Of a DNA stretch of 64,000 nucleotides, positions 24,691-38,282 are shown piece after piece (the stretch's first letter is position 1; each line of letters starts with the position of its first letter). The notes below the pieces were generated by a model. It did no database searches and had not been told where the DNA came from. It was given only the letters and a program-made list of their open reading frames with translations. The stretch comes from Diprion similis (taxonomy: Eukaryota > Arthropoda > Insecta > Hymenoptera > Diprionidae). The stretch covers positions 16,492,001-16,556,000 of the forward strand of contig NC_060112.1 of assembly GCF_021155765.1 (NCBI RefSeq), written 5' to 3'. The position numbers were made by a program, and so were the translations under genes.

Positions 24691-24863
24691 CCTCGCCGAT
24701 CCTTTTCCTGCGGCTTCCTTCGTTGTTCCGCGCACTCACCCTGCACGCCGCGCCGGCTGACACTACTATTCCAAACGGTTTTATCGTCACGCACTCATAG
24801 TCACACTTCACTCGGCGGCCAACGACGCACCACCACTTGTCATGCGAGATTATCAATTTCCGA

Positions 24864-24879
24864 AACTGATTTTTATATA
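24864..24879 (-). promoter_or_regulatory. Candidate core promoter of the Toll gene (TATA and Inr-like)
   Basis: On the - strand, TATATAAAA (24871-24879) is followed almost at once by TCAGTT, an arthropod initiator-like motif. The two are too close for one classical TATA/Inr pair, so either could act alone: the TATA box giving a start near 24840, or the Inr giving one near 24867. Either leaves a 150-180 nt GC-rich leader before the ATG at 24690. Motif evidence only. Confidence 0.3.
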
Positions 24880-27597
24880 CGTCAACTCTCGTTGCACTCT
24901 TTCGTTTCGCTTGATTTTTATTCTTTACTTTTTACATAGAAAATTTCATTTCATCGTGCAACGCGGAATCTCGCCAGTTTGGCAAATCTAACTACACTCT
25001 CTACGATTACGGAAAATGCCCGCGTGCGGTTTCACGGTTGCCGGAGAGCCGAACTGCTCTCTCCTTCGGACCTCGGAGCGCGACTGACTTACTCTGCGGC
25101 TCGAGCGGAGTTGCTTGCTCCGTGCCCTGCGTGTCTGTCGGCGTGATCCTCCCCACCAAATTCCCCTCCTCACCCTCAATATCCCCTCCACACAACCGGC
25201 CGCCGTCCCTCCACCTCCTCGAACCCCCTTTCCTTGGAACAAGGCTTGGCTGCCGATCTACGGGATATGGTTTTATTGGAAATCAGAGTTCGGACTATGA
25301 TCCTCGAGGCCTAGGATTCACAGAAAAGTGAATTCGGAAACAGGTAAATCGAGGAACAATCGAGGCATTTTGTTTTAATTGCAAGTGGAACACCTGGAAT
25401 ACCAAGAGAAAATGATGAATCGGGATGAATTGATTCGTGAAAATTCCAAGAAAAATCCATTTTTACTCGGGAACGATGAAATTGATTATTTCGATTATTG
25501 CAATTTTCATCAGTACGATTCATACTTCATGTATTATGTTGTTTGAGCCATAGATGCGAGAGATTTCAATTTTAATTTTCAATCAGCGAATTATCGATCC
25601 GATATTTTGAGGAAACGGTAAAAGATGCACCTGGAAGATCTTTTTAGTGTGGCGCTAGATTCGAATATCAGTGTTTAAAAAAATACCCAATTATATCGTG
25701 TTACAAGAAAGCATAATTCCGTTGTGTCTTAAAGAATCTTAGAAAGTCGGGAAAATTTGTAACGAAGCTTGTTCGATATCCTGTACGTATTCATCATGTA
25801 TGCAGATTCCACATGTTATAATATTGTTATCCAATTGTGATTTCCGATGCAGATATACGTATGCCTGTAGTAAAATCTGACATTTACGTTGATTGGACGG
25901 TAAAGCTTTTGTCTCAGCAGCGGTAAAATTGATACGAACTGTGGATGCAATTCATAATTTAATTACATCGATTTACCGCGAATGCCGACTACTCTATCTT
26001 CATTTTATGTTCAGATGTAGAGTAGATACAGATGCATGCAATTCGCATCAACGATCCGCTGAGAATTGCATTGCTTGTTTGCGTGAGATTCGTAATAATT
26101 AATTAGTAACCTTTGCGGAGTGCTGAAAAATTATTATAATGTCGTAGATACCTCGGCTTTGTGCACGAATGTCCGCAGCACAGGTACAATCGGTTTAACG
26201 ACGAAACCGTCCTCAGTCTGACCAAACTTCAGACGAGTAGTGCCATCTGTATCAGGAGGTAACAACTACTGTATAACTTCTCGAAAACTGCACAAAGTAC
26301 CAAAAGTTCTTCTGCCAATTGAGCCTCGTGGGAATGCATATATGTACACCCGAAAATCTACTAACACATATGTGTTCTATGTGCGAATAATCGCAATAAT
26401 TGCAAATGATCTTCACTAACCGCCTTATAAATAAATATTGTAATAGAATAAAATTAGGTATTTTTGAAAGTATTTCTCTTTTTTTTTTTATGATTCATTG
26501 TCAAATTCTGTAATATCAGTAGATCTAAATCGCCTCGACAAAGACGATACATATTTTTGATTTTTCGCGATGTGAAACAAGTGAAATAAAAAATTAAAAC
26601 ATTTAAAGTCGTATATAATGTATTGGGACCTGAACAGGTCGTATTTTTTTCGACTTCGTAGTTCAGTTCATATCTCGTCACTTGTTCATAGAAACAATAA
26701 ATTATGGTATATTCTGATACCTTATATTTTTACAATATACTGAATCATATGTTAGAGTTTATTTTGATGCTAAACTTATTTCACAGTGTTATATTTCCAA
26801 GTCATTCTTAGCACGACCGATATTTCTTTTGCCGAATCATTTACAGCTGAGCCATTAATTATCACGAACTTTCGTTGGTGATTTATCTATGGGGTTGTCA
26901 AAGCGTATAAAACCAGTTTATCAATTGAGATAACCCACCCATGTTACACTTTTCATTTTTAAAATAGTTTATACGTCTAAATAAAGTAAGAATATCGTCC
27001 GATGCATGCACCAATCTGCACCTATCCTAAACGAATGTCAATATAAGAACATCACATGTCTCAAAAAAGTAAAAAAAATGTTGAAAATCAGTAAAAACAC
27101 GAAAGTCAAGAAATCTAGGCAGCCCACTGTGTATAGGCATATCATTTTATCGAATATCGAATCAGTCAGAATGTTAAAGTGCAAGTGATAAATAATGCGA
27201 ACGTTTCGCGCTGCATGTTAACTCCTGAGAAATGTCTTCCGCATCAATACAGCATCACACACACACGCACGCATTATTCCGAGCGCGTATCGCTGATGGC
27301 TCGTTTACACAAGCTGTTCGGGTAGTCGATCGGTGTACATAAATCTGCTTGATCGAAGACCGGGCAACGAATTAATTGCGAGCCACGCGGTCTGGTATGC
27401 AACGAGCCGCGAGAGTAATTCGGCCGGGTATAACTGTTACAGGTGTGTGCATGCATCTCGATTCGCACACAGATGCACGCCAGCTTCCGAACGAAGCGAA
27501 ACGAAACGAGACGAGACGAGGCGGGAGAAGACAGTCTCGGCAGCACCAATTGCCACTTCATTGAATTCCAGGCTGGCACGTATACGTCTATGTATAC

Positions 27598-27602
<5 letters not shown>

Positions 27603-27635
<33 letters not shown>
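27603..27635 (+). repeat. TA microsatellite
   Basis: About 16 perfect TA units, preceded by an imperfect CGAAA/CGAGA run (27494-27525). Confidence 0.95.
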
Positions 27636-27642
<7 letters not shown>

Positions 27643-27851
27643 GGTATATAACGCATGACACAGGTACCTAAAGCAGAGCAGAGCAATGCTGCCGGGTGAA
27701 ATCCACCGCAGGGTGTGCAGATGCGAGCTAGCTGTATCGCGTTTAATTACATGTTTACGAGTTGTCGACATAAATTCGCTTTTTCATCGTCTCGTCGACC
27801 GGCCCGAACGTACTTCATCCTCCCTTTCACCCCCCCTCGCAACCCCTGGCA

Positions 27852-27855
<4 letters not shown>

Positions 27856-27883
<28 letters not shown>
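27856..27883 (+). repeat. CT microsatellite
   Basis: Fourteen CT units. Confidence 0.95.
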
Positions 27884-29435
27884 TCAGCCCTGCCGTATGG
27901 TCGAATAATTTGTCAGTGGTTAGTCCGGCGTCGGCGTGCAGAGGGCGAAACATTGGCAAATTAACGAGCTGCGCGGGCGACGCCGATCGTCTCGACGCCA
28001 CTTCCAGCGTCGCGATGCTCGCCGCGTAACGCTAGCGTCGGGAAAGAGCGCTGCTGGTAAAGGACTAGCAGCTAGACCTGCGGTAAGAACCGAACCCCGT
28101 CTTCCGTCTCTCGGTTTTGTCAGGTTTGTGTAACGAGTGTGAATGGTACGATATATATGCACGTGTTCCCTTGAGCGAGTTTATCCAGAATTTCACCCCC
28201 GACATTCGGATCGCTTTTCGCATTTTCTTTTCACCTTTCACATTGGATATGTATGTCTATAGCTATATACGTACGCTTTTAAAATTTCCATTCTCTTCGT
28301 GCAGAAGCTATTAAGTTTGAAATTTTTTCCGAGTTACGAATTAGCCGCGTCTCTTCCTCGATTCATAAATCATTGCGGGAAAAATGCGTGTTTGTTTTTT
28401 ATCTTTTTTATTCTCATACCTCCGTCCTCTTCTTCCGTGTCTTCGCCTTTAACGAAGTAACGAGAACATCGCAGGCCCTGCGTATTATAAATTGATTTAC
28501 TGCTGCGCAGCCCGTTCAACTTATACGCTCTTATAACAATATAATATAATATAATAATAACGATGATAATAATATAAGGGGTGTACCGTGGTTTAATTTG
28601 AAATTACAACGATTTTTTCATCATTTCGCACGAAGTACAATTAGCTGGATGCGCGGTCTTTCGTTTACAAATTCATTATATTCTCTGCACAGTGAATTAG
28701 AATTGCGGAAATAATTTCCGCGTGGTAGCTAAATTTCAACGCTGAAATATCCTTGCTTGCAGGAAAACCACAACGCGCCATCCGCTGCTCGATTCTTGCT
28801 CGAAAACTTGAAGAGAGGTAAAGAAAGCAGCAGAGACACAGCAATCGGTATAACAGAAGCCGCTCCGCAAGTAGGTAGGTAATTCATTCATTCCGCGATT
28901 CGAAACGCGACGAGAGAACCGCTGCAACGAGTCTCTCGATCGGATTTCGTAATATCTATCTATACTACCTCATATCCCTCCTCGAGATGCGCGGAGGGTC
29001 TTCCCGAGGAAACGCATCGGGAGAACCGCGTTCCACGGTCATCGGAAACACCGCGCTAGTATCAGGACAACATGAGGCTGAACCGCGGCGCCAAAGGCGC
29101 GCCGCCGTCGCGACGCGGGGGGGATACACCCCCTCTCCCTCCTCTCTCCCCCCTCCAAACCCACGACGCCCCCCACATACGTGAGGCGCGCAGCAGACGT
29201 GTGTAGGTGGAGGCCGGCGACGGGCGGAGCCTTGAAGCGGCTGCCCTTGCCCCCCTCCATGGTTCCATCGTCGTCGTTAAGCTGTTGAATACTCATCGCC
29301 GCGGTTAACTCCTCGACGACACGCGTCGAAGCGATGGAGCAGCTACGTCGTTCCTTCTTTTGCGGAGCAGCTGCAGGAAGTGTTGACCACGTGATCGTTT
29401 GTAAAAAGTGCAGGTATACTGTAGGTGTTCTCAAG

Positions 29436-29457
29436 TTTTTTTTTTTTTTTTTTTTTT
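29436..29457 (+). repeat. Poly-T tract (T22)
   Basis: Twenty-two T at the edge of the GC-rich 28.9-29.4 kb segment. It could be a poly(A) tail of a retroposed - strand sequence, but no retroposon body was recognised. Confidence 0.9.
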
Positions 29458-30051
29458 CTCCTTTTTTTGCTTCTTCGTTTGCACGCGCGAGATGATCTGA
29501 AGGAGAGGAAAAGAATTTCTTAGACGATATTTGTGGTATTGGATATTGAAGCGAATGAATTTATCGTGGTGGTTAACGAAGGCTGGTTGTTTCATAATTT
29601 GTAATTTAACTTTGAAAAATACGTCAGAGCTTGAGATAAATTCGCTGCGATAGGTGGATTTGGAGGGTGGAGGAGGGGTTGCGTTTTAATTATGCATATG
29701 AGTAAGACTTGTATTCTTGTATATTGTATGAGATTGCACTGCAGTCGTTTATATTATATGTATGTCCTCGCTATTATGTATGGGTGATTATATAGGAATC
29801 AGACACAAGAATAGATTCGTTCTGCATAAGTTATACTCACAATCGAAATACATTATCCTAGGAATTTAATTTTAATTTGCGATTTAGCCATATTTTATTA
29901 AAACTCGCAGCCGAAAACTGCCATCATGGAAAATTGATGTTAATCCAGACTGCAGTTTGTCACATATTAGGTATACTTCTTGCAACAATATACGCGTTAC
30001 ACAAAACGGAATGAAATTTTGAAAATATTCTGCGATACCATTATAGGCAAT

Positions 30052-30296
30052 CAGGGGCGAAACTAGGCTGGCAATGCCCCGGTGCCCTGGGGTACGAGAG
30101 CCTTCAAGCAGGGGTTAAAAAATGTAGTCGTAATATTACATTCGAATTCATAATCGTGATCTTTTTTGCTCTGTTGTTTTCGTATACCTACCGTATTTTC
30201 AAATGTATTCTTCAGAAAAATATGTTTCATTATTTACCCAAGGGGCCCAATTTGCGTCCTTCGAGTGGGGACCCTAAATACCTTGTCACGCCCCTG
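30052..30296. mobile_element. hAT-type MITE, 245 bp, with 8-bp target duplication
   Basis: Ends are CAGGGGCG and CGCCCCTG, the classical hAT inverted termini. Flanks TAGGCAAT (30044-30051) and TAGACAAT (30297-30304) form an 8-bp target duplication with one mismatch. The interior is non-coding, with CCCCGGTGCCCTGGGG near the left end and GGGGCCC and GTGGGGACCC near the right. Too short for a transposase, so non-autonomous. Confidence 0.88.
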
Positions 30297-30304
30297 TAGA
30301 CAAT

Positions 30305-31713
30305 CTCGAATGACATTCTGTAAAAATACTACGATCTGGATATTGTACTTGTTCGTTGATGTATTGGGCAGAAATTAACGACGATACCGATGGCCACGAA
30401 TACCCAAGCGATACGGTAAAAACAGTAATAAAAGTCTCAGAATCAGCACATGTGATATACCAACTAACCGTTTCAAGAATCAATGGCCTTTTCATGCCTG
30501 AGCAGAGATCCGCATACTCGCGATCGACTATATACGCGCATATATATGCACGCTACACGCCCATGCAGTTTGGACTGCAGCCGCGGTAGGTATAGTATTA
30601 TACTCATGCATCGACTATCGAGGCAGAGAGATGAAAAAATTCCTGTAAGAGGAACGCGCGGTTTGCACGCTCTGACGAGCAGCTATTATGCGCCGCAGCA
30701 TCCTCGCAAAAGATCACGGAGGTTTTAACGATGCCGGGAGAGGAGGGGAAGAGGGTGGGGAGAGAAATATCGGACAACTGTCCCGTTCACAATTGACAGG
30801 ATATATCCACACGCGTGTATAATGTAACCTGCGTGCCGAAGGCACGTCCCTTAACCAGCAGATTTTACCCGTTGAAGGAGTTTGCAGATGCGCAGACAGA
30901 CACCCACGTAGCTTGCACTCGGTGCCCAGCTGTCGAAGCTTTTTTAACGCCACGTGCGATTCGCAATCTCTGTGCGACACCGAAGTAGACAGACGTACAC
31001 GCGCGTAGGCATTATATCCGTATGCGAGTCTGTTACATGCAGCGCGTTGTACGAGCGCATCGCCAACTGGTGCATGGATCATATCGAATTACGAGTGTAC
31101 GCCGCAATCAGAAAAGGGTCGATCATGCGGCCGCGTGCCGCTCGTCACCCTGGGGACGGCGATGCGCCAAGTGCCTTCGGCAGCACTAAATCCAAAAATA
31201 ATGAGCTCGATTGCCTGACGATCAATGGTACAAGTCTGTGTTAATATGAGTGCGATCATCTGAAATATTTTTTTAATCGGCAAGCGGTAAAATATTTCTG
31301 TGATAAGTAGTAGTTTCTGTGTATTTATAATCTATTTTCCTAAAATGACTTGCACTGATCTTTTGTTGGCACGTGTTTATCAGAGCTGTCGTCGGATCGT
31401 AAGAACTTGCACGTCACCTTCAGTGATTCCAACTTTATTTTTAAACCGGGTTAACCCCCTAATTTCTTGAAATTTGGTTATTCCCCAAAAGAATTTCCCG
31501 ATGTCACATATTAATTAGTGGGTAGCCTCAGCGCAGTCGGTCATGTTACAAAACAAGTGCTCAAATACAAATTAGAGACCGGGCCTGACGCATTTATATA
31601 ATTGGCTTTGGAACTAGTGGGTTAGCCGTAGATTCACTGTAAATCAATCCCTCTCTGATCGTCAGGAGTTGGTGGAACTGCGGAGTGGGCGATGACGATT
31701 ACCGGTGACAGCG
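30305..31713. other. No recognised gene
   Basis: Moderate-GC unique sequence between the hAT MITE and the Gly/Tyr-rich peptide promoter. Short frames on both strands without support. Confidence 0.5.
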
Positions 31714-31720
31714 TATAAAA
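31714..31720 (+). promoter_or_regulatory. TATA box of the Gly/Tyr-rich peptide gene
   Basis: TATAAAA lies 90 bp before the ATG. About 31 bp downstream, CAACAGTTC resembles an initiator, giving a predicted leader of roughly 57 nt. The spacing is that of a strong, inducible-type core promoter. Confidence 0.6.
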
Positions 31721-31803
31721 GCATTCTTCTCGTTCGATGAAGGCAACAGTTCAAACAAACACATCGGTCGGAAGAGTTAAGAAAGTCAACGAAGCTCAAC
31801 ACA

Positions 31804-32160
31804 ATGTTTAAAATCGTATTAATATCTGTTCTGATCGTGGCGGCCTCCGCTATGCCATATGGTAACGTATAAATAATTATATCGATATACCCTGTTTTTG
31901 TCCCGGAAAGAATGCAAGATTTCCGTAGTTATGCATGGATAGTTGGTCACATATTCGTATGGATTTAAGACACTCTACGCGCTGCTCGTTCTCCTCATGG
32001 CCCACACGGAGGAATAGGATTGAGTGGTTCCCAAGCTCAAAGCTTCTCAGATGGATATGGTGGCGGATATGGTGGGTATCCATTTGGATACGGAGGATAC
32101 GAAGGATACGGAGGATACCCAACAGGAGGATACGGAGCATACCCAATAGGAGAAAAATAG
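31804..32160 (+). CDS. Small secreted glycine/tyrosine-rich peptide, two exons
   Basis: Exon 1 is 31804-31861 and exon 2 is 31970-32160, joined in phase 1 across a 108-bp intron (GTAACG...TTTAAG). The product is 82 aa: a clear signal peptide (MFKIVLISVLIVAASA, about 16 residues), a short basic stretch (LRAARSPHGPHGG), then a low-complexity tail of GGY/GYGG/GGYP units (residues about 48-79) ending GEK. It lacks cysteine. Gly/Tyr-rich secreted peptides in insects include cuticular and structural proteins and glycine-rich antimicrobial peptides; the sequence alone does not decide between them, and I do not recognise an orthologue. The acceptor has a weak pyrimidine tract, so the boundary could shift slightly, but a stop lies just upstream of it in frame and the phases agree. 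A TATA box sits about 90 bp upstream of the ATG. Confidence 0.75.
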
Positions 32161-35100
32161 CAAAATTTTTTAATCTATGTGTACGTATGTATACCTACTC
32201 GAAGGTAACTGCAAGAGATCAAAACAATTTAATCAAGTTTAAAATCTAATGTATCGTAAGAATGAATTTGCACTAATCAAAATACATGTATAATCGAACA
32301 GAGTTCACAATAATTTTCGATAAAGACTTGTAATTTTTCAACGCAGAAAAGAAACACTTTTTGTCATCAAGATCCTTCTAATTTACAGTAATTTCTTTAC
32401 CTGAATAGACAGACACTAATTGCAGCCACCGTGAGCGATAGATTCGTCCTTACATTTAATGCGATTCAAATTAAAAATTACATCATGGGTTTTTCTTCTT
32501 AGAGTGAACAAATGTCTCTTTCATCTCAGAGATAAGGTGACTCCAGGTCATAGACATTTCTTTAGAACACTAGGATTCTAAATACGTCGCTCAAAGATGT
32601 GATTTTGTGCATGAATGAATAAGATAGAAATAATATTTATTTTAATAGAGTTATTCTGAGAAAAGTGTCTTTCGATGTATATACGAATAACAAAGAATCA
32701 TGATGTGATCTTTAAAAACCGAGTTGATATTCTGAATCAGCAGACCAAAATCTATACGTATCACGTAGGACAAGTATTAAGAAAACTTTTTCATCGCAGA
32801 CTAGTGTTATTAATTTAGTGATTCTGCAGCGTATACACATAATTCTATATTTATATATGAAAAAGTTCATATTACACGCAACCTTCGTGAATTGCTACTC
32901 ATGTACGTATGTATAGGTATGTGGGTAAGTTATAGAATCAGATGCTTCCAATTGATAAGATGATGGAGAAAATAATTCCCAGCATAGTCACCACGGGAAA
33001 AGAAGTTGAAATATGTTGTCCTCTGTACCTTATATTGAGACAGCGGACTGCTCGAGGTACGAACACAAGGCGACTGTGAACGATCTGATTCGAGAGCAAG
33101 ATACAGCGAAGGGCGTACCGGGGACACAGGATCAACGTTCCGAGAACAGATTGATCCATCGAACATGGAAGCGATCGATCAGTGCCTTTCACCCTCGTTC
33201 GTCACATTGTTTTAACAGATTCTAAGAACGAAGTTTCGCACCGAGAAACGCCGGAATCGATCTTTCGCTTTCAATCGATTTACAGTCGCATAACGCAACC
33301 GCGGAATGGCGGGGGGAAAGCTTGAAGTGTGTAAAGATAAGAAAATTGACGCACAGATTTGAGCAATCAAGCGACGCCGCGTAGCTTCGAAAATGATAGA
33401 TCGGTGCGGTCGGAAGCGATCGGTTATGCGGAGACTCCGTAGGTGAGCCGAGGATCCGAGTACCTGGCGAAGCTCGACAGGATCACGAAGTCGAGAAGGA
33501 CGCGAGTCCCGCTGGGAGGAACACGGCACCCCGCCGATCTTTTCGGCCCGTTTTGGCCACGCCGCAGACATCGAGAAGTGTCAAAATAGTAATAAAACAA
33601 GCACACTTTCTCCCGCACCCCGCCGCGCAATTCTGACTGACGTTACATAAACCTCAGCGGAAAGGTGAAGCGTTTTTCGGCCGGCGTGTAGCTCACGTAT
33701 ACCTACAGTGTACGCGTATATATACATAGGTGTATATACCTGAGGAGTCTGCTTGTGCGGGATGCGCATTCCGGAATCCATTAACTAGCCTATTAAACCT
33801 TATTTAAATAACCCACGTATCACACGGCAATTTATCAAACTCTTTATTGCCAGTTTATTATCGGACTGTCCGTGGCTAGACCCCGAACTGTTTGGTTCAA
33901 TTTCAAGTGGAAGCTAAACGAACGTATGTACGTATCCTTCTTTTCCTATATAGATTATACAATAGGGAAAATACACATGTAGCCGCTTGCTTATTATGCT
34001 TATTACACTATCCCCTTCCTTAAGTTCGCTCCCATGTATATTTGGGTACCTACGTACCATCACGTGCGTGTAACGCGCTTGCAGGGCCATTCGACGCTAT
34101 AAAAGCACAGCTCGACGCTGTCTGCATCTCGTCACCTCCGTAATTACCTACCCGGGGAATTGGTTTGTAGAAATTCAACGTTTGCGAAATTTGTTGGATC
34201 CTTCGATTAAACATTGCGCGAATTTAAGGCGTTTTAAATTCTTCGTTACACACTGCATTGCATCCTGACGTCACAATTACGATGTACAAAACATTATGAG
34301 AAAGCAGTATAAAAAATAAAATACCCGAACTCGCCGGCAATTATGCACACACACGTATTTTAACTCTCAGTAAAAAACACTTTCCCGTGGTAATAATTCT
34401 TGGTTTGGTTTTCAACCTGTGACACAAATGATTATCAATATACTTTTGTGACGCCCTAGATCAAAGAATGCAATTTCCACATATAACTTCATAAAAGAAT
34501 CGTACCCCAAAACTCAGATCCAGTCGTTTGACTCTCCATATTCAGTTGCAGGAAGTTCTTTACCCCACCTCCGAACCCCCGTGAAAAAAACACGTGGTTG
34601 ACCGGTCCGATGGCACACTGACCAGGTGTCCAGTGCAGGTTTGGGCAAAAATCAATATTATCGGCGATACGTGACGGGGTTGCAGCGGTGTGTTGTACGT
34701 CGGTTAAGCCTGAACAGACGGGCCGAAGCACTCGAAGTACGAACGTAGTTCGAACGTATTCCGGGGCCACAAAAGCCATGCCATGCGGCCATATATACGT
34801 TGCACTGTGTAATGCAGGCACGCGCGAAGCAGGTGTATCTGTTGGTCCCAATCTGTATAATAGAACCGGACGCGGTTTCAGTGCGGTGGACATACGAGTG
34901 GCCGTGATTGATGAACGGGCGGCACGGACAAAGTGCACCTATATCAAGCCGAGTGTTATGTATGTATATACGTTATAGTTATGCAGGGGTACGGTACGTC
35001 GGTGCACGCAGCGTTACACTTTCCGTCACTCGAGTATAGCGGAGACGTCCGACGTTTTTTTACCGATCCCTAAACTCAAGTAGACTCCGAGGAGCGCGAT

Positions 35101-38100
35101 GGCCCTGATTCGAGAAAGGAAAATTAGAACTGGCTATGCGCCGGGGCTTAAAAACCGGCTCAATGTTTCGGGCTAATTTCATGCACCCTCCCCACCCCCC
35201 GAGACAAGGGGACCGGGAATCGATTACACCGCGCGATACATGCGCCGCTGGTATATAATACGTAACAGGTTATTCATCTCTTCGCGAGCTGAATGAGAAT
35301 TGATTAGCTCCGAGGGTTCTCAGGAGGCGAACGTACCCCGGTCTGCAGGACAGACGGTCTCAAGGAGGGTCAGGGGAGGACTCTGTTTTACAACGAAGGG
35401 TTGCCCTCGGCTCGAGTATCCGGCGGGACGCGGTGCGGCAGATGTGCGATTGTCCCGGACCGCCGTATGTCAGCGGCTCATGCAGATCAGGCCACGTGTA
35501 ATGCGGCTAATGCGGACCGCAAACGCGGCCATCGGCCGCCGGAATCGAGCCAAGCTGCCCGGCTTCGAATCGGGAGAAGCCGCTTAGCTCGCCTCTGGGG
35601 AACCGACCCGTGATCCTGCATTCACGGATTTTCATCCGAGAAAATCGACCGCCCGACCTCTTGGGTGATATTGAAATCCGGCGGGGTCAAGGCGAGCACG
35701 GCGGAGCCGAAAAGAGAGTGAAAAAGAACATGCAGTTGCAAACTTGCGAGAACATTGTCGCAATTGTGAAAAATGAGATTGCTCATCGCTCGGAATCAGA
35801 GAACAGCAAAGCACTAACCAGCGTCATTGGTCAAACGTACACATCAGCTTTCACGAATGAAATACACTGTGGGGTCAAAATGTACGCCTCAAAGTTCATT
35901 TCGTACGAATACGAACAGAGACAGTTGCATTTTGCAATACTGCAAACTAGTTTCGGTGGGTAGACACACGCGGAAACATTCGATGTATAACCAGATCGCA
36001 AAACTGGGAAACTCGTTCGCCCTGGAAACATAAAAATTTTTATGGTCTGCTATCCTTTTGATCGGCACGGATAAGTTTGGTAGTTTTTGGGTTCTGAACA
36101 TCCCCGCAATGCCACCCGCACGTGTATTGCGAGACTGCAGGGTTTATCGAGGCACCTTCGCAACTATCTGGCAAATGCAGAGGGACAAAGGTTGGGATTT
36201 TATTGGGGACGGTTCCCGGTGGATGCACGCAATGTATACATTTTCGAGACAGTTTGGCTCCGGATTATATCCGCTTCTTCGTGGCTTGTAGTGATCTGAT
36301 ATTCGAACTGGTCTGCACGCGGGTCCCGCGAGACTTGAAATTCCCCCTAACACAAGGTTTTCGCAAATGCGATGAAATTAAATTCGAAAGACCCTTGGTT
36401 TTGGTCTTTTTTTCCTTTGCCTTCGACTAGTTCCAAGCTTTTGGGCAAAGGTTTCATCCAAATGTACCAAGGATTCTGTCGTGCATATAACCATTGTACC
36501 TTACACATACGTATCTTATACAGTCGATACGATCAGCGAGGGTACGAAGAAAAAAAAAACAAGTTTGACGAAAGCGTATACGCAGTGTGAAATTTAACGA
36601 GGAGAATAATAATCGGAAATCGTTAAAAGGACACAATGTAACTTTCGCGGTCCATGAACGGCTACCTCATACATTTTCAGCCGTTTTCGACCGCAGTCGA
36701 GGATATCGCCGGGCACGACATCAATAAATCGGCAGGAAAAAAGAGAGAGAGAGACGCGCGCTAAGAACCAGACACGTCATATATCTCCTCCGAAAGCCAC
36801 ACTCTACGCAATATTTTGACAATAGAACTCTTTGACGAAGGGGCCTGCAGGCCAGCACATGGCTTCACGGTTTGCGCAGTCTTCGAGCCCCGAAAGTTGT
36901 CTACAGACTCGGCTGGATCTGCGGCTGCGACATAATGTACACATACACCACACACTTTATATTAATGCTCACAGTCAACACATGCCTCCTCAGCGGTATA
37001 AGAAAAAGCCGGAGCATTGTACCAAATCTTACAAATATTGGCGAAATATTGAAAGCGGTTTGAGTAAATATCGTATCGCCTGAATGGACGCGGGGATGTG
37101 CCACCAGTACCCGGGGCCCACCTATGGCTAACCATCTACCTGCTCTTACCACAATAGCTCGTTGCCGTGTTTATGTAATCCTATTATACCCGATTGTCCC
37201 CAACAAGAAATACTCTCAGAGGTGCTCAGTCGTCGTTCGGATACCGCCGAGTCGCGACGTGAATCGGTCTGACGATGAGAGTTGTTGGATCGTAATTAGT
37301 GTCGATTAAGTACTTTATTAGTAATTCAGAAGCGAGAGTTGACTGTGTCATTCTCTATAGGAGGTCGACGAATGGTGACGAAAACAATTCGGACGTAAAT
37401 TTATCGATAATTAAATAATGATAATTTAAAAAATTAAAAACATTGTCACGAATTTTTATAGTGTTATACATGCGGTGTGAAACGTGTTTCTGGGTGTCTC
37501 AAAGCTTGATTAAATACTACGGTCATTCGTTACCGACCGAGTAAATATGTCACACATTTCCACTATTGTGAGAGCGATGAAAATACCGTAGCTGATAAAT
37601 CTCACAATTTTACATGCAATGCCGGAACAACAAAATATTCAAAAAGATCTATTGTCTTGCCAAGCAATAATGTGAGAAAATGGGTTCCTGGAGTGAAATT
37701 ACCACTTGTAACACCAAGAATATATTTTCTGGTTTCATTTTCCCGTTTGAAAGAATAAAAGTTTTCAAACTTTTCATCATTGCGTGTATATAGAATTGTA
37801 CTACTCACCGTATTTTCAGTTCAACGATAAGTATAATGGGCTCTGATAAAAGTGAAAATAAGTGACGTTTTACTCGGTTGATAAGAATTGGTTACACTTA
37901 ATAACCGCAAAGGAATATACGCTGGGTAATAATCATTAACGGTTACGGGATAAACAGGAAGTAACGACAGTTTTTTAATACAACAGCAGAACAAAGTGCG
38001 GAGTAAAGAAATAAAAAAGAAGTCTTCGTCGTTAAAGAAGACAGTTTGGCGGCGGTGATACAGCCGCGTAACTTGAGAGTCACTGTAGCCGTCCTGGAGT

Positions 38101-38282
38101 CAAAGACGAAGTTTTCGAATAAATGAATAGGTTCCCAGAGCCGAACGTAAAAGACTGGCGAATCACAGCGGGACGAGGAGCAGCAGCACTATTGTTGCCC
38201 GATATTGTTGCCGGTTCCTTCGGGTTTTCGTTGGGTGGATTTTCCGTTCTAGACCTGCATCCTTTACGAGCAGGAGGAGAAA
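32161..38282. other. Intergenic, no recognised gene
   Basis: An ATTAAA at 32470 may serve the Gly/Tyr-rich peptide gene. A TATAAAAG near 34098 has no following ORF. CpG-rich segments at 33.1-33.6 and 34.6-35.6 kb carry overlapping frames on several strands with no domain. A 77-codon ATG frame ends at 35963, also unsupported. Confidence 0.45.

Larger units (their letters stand above)
25250..30051. other. Intergenic with simple repeats
   Basis: AT-rich to about 27.2 kb, then microsatellites (27.5-27.9 kb) and two CpG-rich segments (27.95-28.1 and 28.93-29.4 kb). The first ends in a donor-like GCG followed by GTAAGAAC at 28083, which could be an untranslated first exon. No coding gene supported. 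Confidence 0.5.

Noticed and set aside
24691..24735. Upstream extension of the Toll frame by 15 codons
   Set aside because: The extension would start at GTG; the first ATG (24690) immediately precedes a signal peptide, so the shorter start is used. A donor-like GGTGAGTG at about 24730-24737 has no compatible acceptor before the ATG.
23143..24760. Long + strand frames (220 and 271 codons) antisense to Toll
   Set aside because: They mirror the LRR codon pattern of the Toll gene and have no start context, domain or independent support.
27274..27771. 165-codon - strand frame
   Set aside because: Contains the translated TA microsatellite (repeated Tyr-Ile) and no domain.
34098..34105. TATAAAAG promoter-like motif
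   Set aside because: No convincing ORF or exon follows within several hundred bases; other isolated TATA motifs (about 8881, 26905, 48830, 50442 and 54000) were dropped for the same reason.
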